64,000 nucleotides of DNA from Nocardioides mangrovicus (GTDB lineage: Bacteria > Actinomycetota > Actinomycetes > Propionibacteriales > Nocardioidaceae). The DNA lies in contig NZ_RDBE01000006.1 of assembly GCF_003674065.1 (NCBI RefSeq), forward strand, positions 640,908-704,907. The letters run 5' to 3'. Each line of letters begins with the position of its first letter. The first letter of the stretch is position 1. Of the stretch, positions 57,610 to 64,000 are shown piece by piece. The notes under the pieces are model-generated. The model made no database searches. It was not told the DNA's origin and saw only the letters and a program-made list of their open reading frames with translations. The position numbers were made by a program, and so were the translations under genes.

Positions 57610-60069
57610 CTACAACTTCTCCACCGGCGCATAACGCAGCAGCAGCCGCTTGACGCCCTCGCTGCCGAAGTCGACCGAGGCCACGCTGTTGTCGCCCTGG
57701 CCCTCCAAGGACACGACGGTGCCCAGTCCGAAGGTGTCGTGGGTGACCCGGTCGCCGGGCTCGAGCGACGGCACGGCGCGGCCGGCCTTGGCCTTCGAGG
57801 CGGCGTCGACCCGGGCCGCGGCGGCGCCGAAGCGGCGCTGCACGGTGCCCGAGAGGCCGCCACCGAACGACGAGGACCCCGACCCGGTGCTCGACCCAGT
57901 GCTCGACCCGAAGCTCGACCCGAAGCTCGGGCGGGCCCACACCGTCTGGTCGGCCTCGGTGCGCCGCCAGTCGACCAGGTCGACCGGCAGCTCGTCGACG
58001 AAGCGCGAGGCGGGGTTGTGCGACGGCGCGCCCCACGCCGAGCGCATGACCGCGCGGGAGACGTAGAGCCGCTGCTCGGCGCGGGTAAGGCCGACGTAGG
58101 CCAGCCGCCGCTCCTCCTCCAGCGCCTGCTTGTCGCCCAGCGAGCGCGAGTGGGGGAAGATCCCGTCCTCCAGGCCGGTCAGGAAGACCACCGGGAACTC
58201 CAGTCCCTTGGCCGTGTGCAGCGTCATCAAGGTGACCACGCCCGGCGCGTCCTCGCCCGGGGCGTCGGGGATCTGGTCGGAGTCGGCCACCAGGGCCACC
58301 CGCTCGAGGAAATCGGTGAGCCCGGGGGCGGTCGCCTGGGCGGTGTCGTCGCCCGGGTCGGCCGACGGGCCGAGCACCGGGTCGTCGGCGAACTCGCGGG
58401 CGACGGCCACCAGCTCGCCGAGGTTCTCCACGCGGGTCTCGTCCTGGGGGTCGTCGGAGGCCTCGAGCGCGACGAGGTAGCCCGAGAGCGCGAGCATCTG
58501 CTCCAGCACGACGTCGACCCGCTCGCCGGCCGCCACCATCTGCTGCAGCTGCTCGATCATGGCGACGAAGCCGTTGACCTGCGTCCGCGAGCGAGTGGCC
58601 AGGTCGGGCACCTCGCCGGCGCGGCGCAGCGCCTCGAAGTAGGTGATCCGCTCCCGGGCCGCGAACGCAGCCACCGCCGCCTCGGCCCGCTCGCCGATGC
58701 CGCGCTTGGGGACGTTGAGGATGCGGCGCAGCGACACCTCGTCGTCGGGGTTGGCCAGGGTGCGCAGGTAGGCCAGGGCGTCGCGCACCTCGCGCCGCTC
58801 GTAGAACCGGACGCCGCCGACCACGCGGTAGGGCATGCCGGAGCGGATGAAGACCTCCTCGAACACCCGCGACTGGGCGTTGGTGCGGTAGAAGACCGCG
58901 ATCTCCCCGGCCCGCGCCTCCTTCTCGTCGCTCAGCCGGTCGATCTCCTCGACCACGAACCTGGCCTCGTCGCGCTCGTCGTCGGCGACGTAGCCCACGA
59001 TGCGGCTGCCGTCGCCGGAGTCGCTCCACAGGTTCTTGGGCTTGCGGTCGTCGTTGCGGCTGATGACCGCGTTGGCGGCGGTGAGGATGGTCTGGGTGGA
59101 GCGGTAGTTCTGCTCCAGCAAGATGGTGCGGGCGTCGGGGAAGTCGAGCTCGAAGTCGAGGATGTTGCGGATGCTGGCGCCGCGGAAGGCGTAGATCGAC
59201 TGGTCGGCGTCGCCGACCACCATCAGCTCCGCGGGCGGGGCGACCGGCGCCTGGGTCTCCTGCTCCTCCAAGGCCTGCGCGCACAGCTCGTGCACCAGCG
59301 CGTACTGGGCGTGGTTGGTGTCTTGATACTCATCGACCAGGACGTGGCGGAACCGGCGCCGCCAGGACTCCCGGACGTCGGGGAAGGCGCGGAACAGGTG
59401 GACGGTGGTGGCGATGAGGTCGTCGAAGTCCATCGCGTTGGCCGCGGCCAGCCGGCGCTGGTAGTCGGCGTAGGCCGTGGCGTAGGTCTGCTCCAGCTGG
59501 TTGGCGGCGCCCTGGGCCGCTGCCTCGGGATCGAGCAGCTCATTCTTGGCGTTGGAGACCCAGTGGAGCACCGCGCCGGGCGGGTAGCGCTTGACGTCGA
59601 GATCGAGCTCGCGGCACACCAGCGTCATCAGCCGCTTGGAGTCGGCGGCGTCGTAGATGCTGAAGGAGCTCTTGAACCCCAGCTTGTCGGCCTCGCGGCG
59701 CAGGATCCGCACGCAGGAGGAGTGGAACGTGCTGACCCACATGATCTTCGCCCGGTTGCCGACCAGCTCGGTGACGCGCTCGCGCATCTCGGCCGCGGCC
59801 TTGTTGGTGAAGGTGATGGCCAGGATCGAGCCCGGGTGGGCGTCGCGCTGGGAGATCAGCCAGGCGATGCGGCGGGTGAGCACCCGGGTTTTGCCCGAGC
59901 CGGCCCCGGCGACCACCAGCAGCGGGGTGCCCTCGTGCATCACCGCCTCGCGCTGCGGCTCGTTCAGTCCGGCCAGCAGCTCCTCGCGGCTGGGCCCCCG
60001 GCCCCGCGCGGGCCGCTCCTGTGCCGTGGGCTCGACCGGCAGACCGGGGATCGGGAACTGGACCGTCAT
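57610..60069 (-). CDS. pcrA: ATP-dependent DNA helicase PcrA/UvrD
   Basis: 819 aa superfamily 1A 3'-5' helicase of repair and replication. Q motif LNEPQREAV, Walker A VVAGAGSGKTRVL, Walker B HVLVDEYQDTNHAQY, motif III VGDADQSIYAFRGA, motif IV EQNYRSTQTIL, motif V VTLMTLHTAKGLEFPVVFLTGLEDG, motif VI YVGLTRAEQRLYVSRA; the C-terminal ~40 residues have the PcrA Tudor-like fold (GDRVTHDTFGLGTVVSLEG). ATG at 60069 precedes FPIPGLP. Housekeeping version, clearly different from the island helicase at 22394. Confidence 0.96.
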   Translation of the reverse strand: MTVQFPIPGLPVEPTAQERPARGRGPSREELLAGLNEPQREAVMHEGTPLLVVAGAGSGKTRVLTRRIAWLISQRDAHPGSILAITFTNKAAAEMRERVTELVGNRAKIMWVSTFHSSCVRILRREADKLGFKSSFSIYDAADSKRLMTLVCRELDLDVKRYPPGAVLHWVSNAKNELLDPEAAAQGAANQLEQTYATAYADYQRRLAAANAMDFDDLIATTVHLFRAFPDVRESWRRRFRHVLVDEYQDTNHAQYALVHELCAQALEEQETQAPVAPPAELMVVGDADQSIYAFRGASIRNILDFELDFPDARTILLEQNYRSTQTILTAANAVISRNDDRKPKNLWSDSGDGSRIVGYVADDERDEARFVVEEIDRLSDEKEARAGEIAVFYRTNAQSRVFEEVFIRSGMPYRVVGGVRFYERREVRDALAYLRTLANPDDEVSLRRILNVPKRGIGERAEAAVAAFAARERITYFEALRRAGEVPDLATRSRTQVNGFVAMIEQLQQMVAAGERVDVVLEQMLALSGYLVALEASDDPQDETRVENLGELVAVAREFADDPVLGPSADPGDDTAQATAPGLTDFLERVALVADSDQIPDAPGEDAPGVVTLMTLHTAKGLEFPVVFLTGLEDGIFPHSRSLGDKQALEEERRLAYVGLTRAEQRLYVSRAVMRSAWGAPSHNPASRFVDELPVDLVDWRRTEADQTVWARPSFGSSFGSSTGSSTGSGSSSFGGGLSGTVQRRFGAAAARVDAASKAKAGRAVPSLEPGDRVTHDTFGLGTVVSLEGQGDNSVASVDFGSEGVKRLLLRYAPVEKL

Positions 60070-60178
60070 CGCACCGCCCACCCTACGGTCGGTCGCCGAC
60101 AGTCTGCTCACGCGTCCACAGGCTTGCGAATTGCGTGGTTCTGTCCCCGACGTCGGTTTCTGAGAGGACCATGGACCG

Positions 60179-61063
60179 GTGCCCGAACCGGACGACGAGA
60201 ACCGCCTCGTGGGGCTGAGCCGTCGCGAGATCGACGCGCTGGTCAGCGACCTGATCCGGGCCGAGGACAGCGCGGCCGGCGAGGCGTCCCCGCCGGCCGG
60301 CGGCCGGCACGCCGTGGACCGACCCGCTGCGGAGCAGTCCTTGGTGTCCGGGCCGGCAGGCGGTTCGTCGGTCCTGGACTGGCTGCGTCACCTCGGCGCC
60401 GCGGTGAGCGTCGTGCTCGTGATCTGCGCCGCCCTGGTGCTGGTGCGGTGGTGGCCCCACTACAGCGAGCGCGGGCTGCCCTCCGGTCCGCGGACCTACG
60501 CCGACGGTCACTACGCCTTCCTGCTCACGCAGTCGGACTCCTCGGACGAGCCGGTGGGCTTCGACCCCTGCACCACCGTCCAGGTCGCGATCGACACCGA
60601 CGGTGCCACGTCCACGATCCGCTCCGACGTCGAGCGCGTGGTCGCCTCGATCGACCAGGTCAGCGGGCTGCACCTGACCACGCTGGGCGTCGGCGAGACG
60701 CTCAGCTCCACCACGAACGTCATCCTGGTCTCGTTCCAGGACCCCTCATCCGACACCCATCTGAACGACACCATGATCGGGGTCGGCGGGTTCCTCTCGG
60801 TCCGGCAGCCGACGCAGGACGGCACCGCCTACGTCGCCCACGGCTTCGTGACGCTGAACCGCCACCGCTACAACTCCGCGAGCCACGACAGCCAGCTGCT
60901 CTCGCTCGCGCGGCAGTTCGGCCACGCCGTGGGCCTGGCCAACATCAACGGGCACGAGCTGATGAGCACCGACCTGCACCAGGGCGTGCGTCACTTCGGG
61001 CACGGCGACCTCACCGGGCTGGCGCTGCTGGGTCGGCTGCCCTGCGCCGGCGCCTCGGCCTGA
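60179..61063 (+). CDS. Membrane-anchored metzincin-like protein lacking the zinc site (pseudoenzyme)
   Basis: 294 aa. Cytoplasmic N-terminus (~1-75), membrane helix ~76-97 (AAVSVVLVICAALVLVRWW), then an extracellular domain homologous to the next two gene products. Where those have HExxHxxGxxH, this one reads R245-Q-F-G-H249-A-V-G252-L-A-N255: first His, catalytic Glu and third His are all lost, although the frame is intact and the Met-turn-like HELMST remains. GTG at 60179 with GAGAGGA ~10 nt upstream. Probably a binding or regulatory paralogue. Confidence 0.75.
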   Translation: MPEPDDENRLVGLSRREIDALVSDLIRAEDSAAGEASPPAGGRHAVDRPAAEQSLVSGPAGGSSVLDWLRHLGAAVSVVLVICAALVLVRWWPHYSERGLPSGPRTYADGHYAFLLTQSDSSDEPVGFDPCTTVQVAIDTDGATSTIRSDVERVVASIDQVSGLHLTTLGVGETLSSTTNVILVSFQDPSSDTHLNDTMIGVGGFLSVRQPTQDGTAYVAHGFVTLNRHRYNSASHDSQLLSLARQFGHAVGLANINGHELMSTDLHQGVRHFGHGDLTGLALLGRLPCAGASA

Positions 61064-61117
61064 CCGCGCCGGCGAGTCGGTCGGTTCCGCGGACGGCGCG
61101 GCCCCGCACGGCGCACC

Positions 61118-61846
61118 ATGGGTGCTGTGCACGGGGGTGGTGCTCGACCCGGCGGCATCCGCCGCGCGGCGGTCAGGGTCTGGTCAGCGGTCGTCGTGAT
61201 CTGTGCGGTGGGGTACCTCACCGACAGCCATCACGACTCGGACTCCTACAGCGAGGCCGGCCTGCCCTCGCATCCGACCCATTACGCCGATGGCACCTAC
61301 CGCTTCATGCGGACCCAGCCACTGGACCCGACGCAGCCCGTCGGCTACAACCCGTGCCGGTTCATCGAGGTCGAGATCAACTACGCCGACGCCACGCCCA
61401 CCATCGCGGCCGACGTCGAGCGCATCGCGCGCGACATGCTCCAGGTGAGCGGACTGCACCTGCGTTACGTGGGCGCCAGCCAGCGCACCCACCTCGCGCC
61501 GCCGAGCGGACGGATCCTGGTCTCCTTCACCCGCGCCAGCAACGACACCTCCATGAACGACGCGATCGCCGGGCGGGGAGGAAGCTCCTCCTACACCAGT
61601 GGCTACCCGGACCAGACCCTCTACTACGTCGGCGGGACCGTCACCCTCAACGCGGACACCTACAACCGCTCGACCCACGACCAGCAGCTGCTCATCTTGG
61701 CCCACGAGTTCGGCCACGCGGTCGGCCTCGCCCACGCTCCCGGCGCCGAGCTGATGAACGCCGACGCCTGGGGCTACCGGTTGCACCACTGGGCCCACGG
61801 CGACCTCACCGGCCTGGCCCGGCTGGGCGAGCTGCCCTGTCGGTGA
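61118..61846 (+). CDS. Membrane-anchored metzincin-type zinc protease
   Basis: 242 aa. Short basic N-terminus, a membrane helix at ~18-35 (AVRVWSAVVVICAVGYLT), and a catalytic domain with H196-E197-F-G-H200-A-V-G203-L-A-H206 followed by the Met-turn ELMN: the full metzincin (matrixin-like) signature. Conserved with both neighbours: GYNPCRFIEVEINYADA, an IRYVG-like segment, and the C-terminal HGDLTGLARLGELPC. Substrate unknown; the active site faces outward. Confidence 0.83.
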   Translation: MGAVHGGGARPGGIRRAAVRVWSAVVVICAVGYLTDSHHDSDSYSEAGLPSHPTHYADGTYRFMRTQPLDPTQPVGYNPCRFIEVEINYADATPTIAADVERIARDMLQVSGLHLRYVGASQRTHLAPPSGRILVSFTRASNDTSMNDAIAGRGGSSSYTSGYPDQTLYYVGGTVTLNADTYNRSTHDQQLLILAHEFGHAVGLAHAPGAELMNADAWGYRLHHWAHGDLTGLARLGELPCR

Positions 61847-61879
61847 CCCCATCGTGTCGGGCTTTGACGGTCTATAACA

Positions 61880-61892
61880 TTTTGTGACAAAA
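61880..61892. promoter_or_regulatory. AT-rich palindrome TTTTGTGACAAAA
   Basis: Perfect 6-bp arms around one central base, 26 bp before the third protease gene and just downstream of a TATAAC box (61873-61878). In such GC-rich DNA this A/T-rich block stands out as promoter/operator DNA. Confidence 0.5.
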
Positions 61893-61918
61893 CGGGCGTT
61901 TGCTGACATGCTCCCCCG

Positions 61919-62590
61919 ATGCTCTCCCCTCGTGTCAGAGCCCTGCTTCTCCGCCTGACCGCCTGGTGGGCGCCGCTCCTGGCGCTGGTCACGGTCACGG
62001 CGCCGCCCGTAGCCGAGGCCGCACCAAAGACTGCCGCACCGATCGCGCCGTACGCCTTCGAGGCGACCCAGGCGCGCGGCTCCTACCAGGCGGTGGGCTG
62101 GAACCCGTGCCGCGCCATCTCGGTGCGGGTCAACCTGGCCCACGCCCCGCGCCACTCGCTCCGGGTGGTGCAGCAGGCGCTGACCCAGGTGGCCGCCGCC
62201 ACCGGCATCGACATCCGCTACGCCGGGCTCTCCCATCACACGCCGGGATTCCTGCGCCACTACGGCGTGCTGGTCGCCTGGAGCACGCCCGCTCGCCAGC
62301 GGACGCTGGCCGGGCCCATCGTCGGGCTCGGCGCGAGCCGGTGGCGCCAGCCGGCCGGCGGCTCGCGCCACTACGTGCGCGGCGCCGTCACCTTGGACGG
62401 CCCGGCGCTGCGGCACGCCGGCGCCGCGAGACAGCTCGCCGTGCTCGAGCACGAGCTGGGCCACGTCATGGGCCTGGCCCACGTCGGCGACCGTAACCAG
62501 CTGATGTACCCCGTCATCGGCCGCGTCTCGAGCTACGCGGCCGGTGACCTGGCCGGGCTCGCCGCCCTGGGCAGCCTGCCCTGCAGCTGA
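61919..62590 (+). CDS. Secreted metzincin-type zinc protease
   Basis: 223 aa. Cleavable signal peptide (LLLRLTAWWAPLLALVTVTAPPVAEA). Catalytic motif H178-E179-L-G-H182-V-M-G185-L-A-H188 with Met-turn QLMYP. The GWNPCRAISVRVN and GDLAGLAALGSLPC ends align with the two preceding genes. Unlike them it is released, not anchored. Last of a three-gene tandem family; has its own A/T-rich promoter region. Confidence 0.83.
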   Translation: MLSPRVRALLLRLTAWWAPLLALVTVTAPPVAEAAPKTAAPIAPYAFEATQARGSYQAVGWNPCRAISVRVNLAHAPRHSLRVVQQALTQVAAATGIDIRYAGLSHHTPGFLRHYGVLVAWSTPARQRTLAGPIVGLGASRWRQPAGGSRHYVRGAVTLDGPALRHAGAARQLAVLEHELGHVMGLAHVGDRNQLMYPVIGRVSSYAAGDLAGLAALGSLPCS

Positions 62591-62606
62591 GGCACCCGCG
62601 ACGCCC

Positions 62607-62612
62607 TACGCT
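62607..62612 (+). promoter_or_regulatory. Putative -10 box of mug gene (leaderless)
   Basis: TACGCT ends 6 nt before the GTG at 62619; no Shine-Dalgarno sequence is present, the same arrangement as for sdhC (6279), the GntR gene and the kinase gene. Confidence 0.45.
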
Positions 62613-62618
62613 CCCCGC

Positions 62619-63185
62619 GTGGCCCGGTTCACCCGCGAGCAGCTGCAGGACTACTACGGGGCGACGGTGCCCGACCTCATCGGACCGGGCCTGCGCCTGC
62701 TCTTCGTGGGCATCAACCCCGGGCTGTGGACCGCCGCGGTGCAGACCCACTTCGCCCGGCCGGGCAACCGCTTCTACCCCGCGCTGCTCGCGGCCGGCAT
62801 CATCACCGACCCGGTCGACGCCGGCGCGGGCATGACCGAGGAGGACCGCACCGCCTTCGTCGCCCGAGGTCTGGGCATCACCAACCTGGTGCCGGTGGCC
62901 ACGGCCCGCGCCGACGAGCTGAGCACCGACCAGCTGGTCGAGGGCGCTCGCCGGCTCGAGCGCGTGGTGGGCGAGCACCACCCGCGCGTCGTCGCGATCG
63001 CCGGGGTGACGGCGTACCGCACCGCCTTCGGGGTCCGCCGGGCCCAGCAGGGCCGCCAGCTCGAGCCGCTGGCCGGCGCGGAGCTGTGGGTGGTGCCCAA
63101 CCCCTCGGGGCTCAACGCCCACGACACGGTGGCCAGCCTGGCCGCGGCGTACGGGGCCGCGGCCCGCGCGGCTGGGGTGATCTGA
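62619..63185 (+). CDS. mug: G/U mismatch-specific uracil/thymine DNA glycosylase
   Basis: 188 aa. UDG superfamily (MUG/TDG group): motif A LFVGINPGLWTAAVQTHFARPGNRFY and motif B VVPNPSGLNAH are both present, the N of GINPG being the catalytic-site residue of this subfamily. Removes mismatched uracil or thymine and related lesions. GTG start at 62619 with a -10 box just upstream. Confidence 0.9.
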   Translation: MARFTREQLQDYYGATVPDLIGPGLRLLFVGINPGLWTAAVQTHFARPGNRFYPALLAAGIITDPVDAGAGMTEEDRTAFVARGLGITNLVPVATARADELSTDQLVEGARRLERVVGEHHPRVVAIAGVTAYRTAFGVRRAQQGRQLEPLAGAELWVVPNPSGLNAHDTVASLAAAYGAAARAAGVI

Positions 63186-63201
63186 GCTCGTCGTGTTATC
63201 T

Positions 63202-63228
63202 TTGGATCGTTCAAATGGAACGATCCAA
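63202..63228. promoter_or_regulatory. 11-bp-arm palindrome upstream of tiny ORF
   Basis: TTGGATCGTTC (63202-63212) and GAACGATCCAA (63218-63228) are perfect arms around AAATG. It lies 19 bp upstream of the 32-codon ORF, overlapping where its promoter must be. Likely operator of an unidentified dimeric repressor; the half-site order GTTC..GAAC is opposite to the actinobacterial LexA box. Confidence 0.7.
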
Positions 63229-63247
63229 TCCACCCGGAAGGGACATC

Positions 63248-63346
63248 ATGGCACGCATCCGACTCCTCGCCAGCGCGATCGACAGCTGGACTCTGTGGGC
63301 GTTCAACGCCCAAGCGCCGCTGGCCCACCGCGGCTACCGCGGCTGA
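63248..63346 (+). CDS. Very small protein (32 aa), possible leader or signalling peptide
   Basis: ATG at 63248 with GGAAGGGA at 63236-63243. The peptide reads MARIRLLASAIDSWTLWAF followed by NAQAPLAHRGYRG. It is amphipathic with two Trp. The strong ribosome-binding site plus the palindromic operator-like sequence upstream support real expression. It is followed by a convergent gene, so it is not a leader for anything downstream on its own strand. Function unknown. Confidence 0.5.
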   Translation: MARIRLLASAIDSWTLWAFNAQAPLAHRGYRG

Positions 63347-63371
63347 CCCGCCGCTCCAGCCGCCCAGCTGC

Positions 63372-63890
63372 TCAGCGCGGTCGCTGCTCGATCCGGCGCT
63401 GCTCGCGCCGGGCCAGCCGCCGCTTCTCCTCGGCGATGTAGCCGCGCTTGTCGAGCATCAGCTTGAGCAGCGGGATCACCGAGAACATCACGAACACCGG
63501 CCACGGGAACCCGAAGCCGCTGATGGCCCAGATGACCCAGCACACCAGGCTCGGGGCCATGAACGTGCCGAGCGCCCCGCCGCGCGCGCGGTAGTACCTC
63601 TCCGTCGCCTGCTCGGTCAGCGCGGCGTCGCTGGAGAGCCCGACGGCCTTGCTCGGCTGCTCGGGGGCCAGGTCCCGCAGCGGCGGCACCAGCTCCCCCA
63701 GGGTCTTCGAGCCCTGGACGGCACCGGCCCGCTCGTCGTACTCCTCACGGTCCAGTCGGCCGTCACCGTACGCGGAGGCCAGCGCGTCGAGGGCCAGGCT
63801 GCGGTCCAGGTCGGAGGAGCGCAGCCCGGCGTTGCGCTCGGCGCGGGGGTCGCTGCTGAAGCGCTCCCACGGGATCTGCACCTCGTCCAT
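63372..63890 (-). CDS. DUF1707 (SHOCT-like) membrane protein
   Basis: 172 aa. The N-terminal DUF1707 domain has LRSSDLDRSLALDALASAYGDGRLDREEYDERAGAV, followed by a 2-helix membrane hairpin (~108-143, GTFMAPSLVCWVIWAISGFGFPWPVFVMFSVIPLLKLML) and a basic helix (EEKRRLARREQRRIEQRPR). The family is common in actinobacteria; role unknown. Confidence 0.88.
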   Translation of the reverse strand: MDEVQIPWERFSSDPRAERNAGLRSSDLDRSLALDALASAYGDGRLDREEYDERAGAVQGSKTLGELVPPLRDLAPEQPSKAVGLSSDAALTEQATERYYRARGGALGTFMAPSLVCWVIWAISGFGFPWPVFVMFSVIPLLKLMLDKRGYIAEEKRRLARREQRRIEQRPR

Positions 63891-63960
63891 GCCGCGAGTC
63901 TAGGAAGCCCCCGAGCACCCGACCACTGCGGATTGTCACGGCCCGCGCCGGCTCCTGCCC

Positions 63961-64000
63961 AGTGCTGCTCAGTGGTGATCAGTGCTGCTCAGTGGTGATC
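63961..64000. repeat. 20-bp tandem repeat running off the window
   Basis: AGTGCTGCTCAGTGGTGATC is present in two exact, adjacent copies that end at the window border, so the array may be longer. Each copy contains the sub-repeat AGTGctGaTC / AGTGgTGaTC. No gene overlaps it within the window. Confidence 0.85.

Noticed and set aside
57739..61887. Very long plus-strand open frame (1382 codons) opposite pcrA and across the proteases
   Set aside because: It is the antisense/alternate-frame shadow of GC-rich genes; the helicase and the metzincin motifs are all in other frames.
63202..63228. LexA (SOS) box upstream of the tiny ORF, suggested by GTTC/GAAC half-sites next to a DNA repair gene
   Set aside because: The actinobacterial box is GAAC-N4-GTTC; here the half-sites are in the opposite order with 5 bases between them.

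Overview
The window looks like chromosomal DNA of a high-GC Gram-positive actinobacterium, most likely in or near Nocardioidaceae (Nocardioides-like). Reasons: strong G/C bias at third codon positions, frequent GTG starts, many 4-base ATGA/GTGA gene overlaps, TANNNT -10 boxes just upstream of start codons, and actinobacterial families (monomeric isocitrate dehydrogenase, DUF3017, DUF6350, DUF222-HNH, DUF1707). No rRNA, tRNA, CRISPR array, integrase or recognisable transposase was seen.

Layout. 1-2011: ECF-like sigma factor with two unknown partners (one cut by the window edge). 2206-9766: a GNAT acetyltransferase and two complete, divergent succinate dehydrogenase operons, sdhCAB of the mycobacterial Sdh1 type on the minus strand and sdhCAB of the b558 type on the plus strand. 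9771-17259: a secreted Fn3-like protein, a RibD-C reductase, a GntR regulator with a choline-kinase-like protein and a dimethylglycine/sarcosine dehydrogenase-like flavoprotein, a small monooxygenase and a DUF222-HNH protein. 17225-24622: a visibly AT-richer accessory island with defence-type content: a small zinc-finger-like protein, a DUF6119/TIGR04141 protein, an Mrr-like PD-(D/E)XK restriction enzyme, and a translationally coupled pair of an unknown protein and a UvrD-like helicase. 24756-31031: HAD-like protein, 2'-5' RNA ligase-like protein, trpS, MFS exporter, tandem GNAT protein, and a bacterial tyrosine kinase with a repetitive tail. 31032-39398: isocitrate dehydrogenase, an amylo-alpha-1,6-glucosidase-like enzyme, and a divergent LacI regulator with a carbohydrate ABC importer that lacks its ATPase.

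39493-60069 follows an actinobacterial housekeeping order (mdh, DUF3017, folD, purH, purN, DUF6350, sucD, sucC, M23 peptidase, pcrA) carrying insertions. A ZTP riboswitch with a Shine-Dalgarno-masking hairpin lies before purH. Between mdh and DUF3017 sits a nuclease gene enclosed by two 80-bp inverted repeats. A membrane-anchored sigma-like/sensor fusion and kynU sit between DUF6350 and sucD. 60179-62590 is a run of three secreted or membrane-anchored metzincin-like proteins, one of which has lost its zinc site. 62619-63890: a mug-type DNA glycosylase, a tiny peptide gene behind a palindrome, and a DUF1707 membrane protein.

Much of the TCA cycle (two sdh operons, icd, mdh, sucCD) lies within about 51 kb together with C1/purine genes. 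The main leads are the inverted-repeat-bounded nuclease element, the helicase-containing island, the metalloprotease trio with an internal pseudoenzyme, and the palindrome overlapping the icd promoter.
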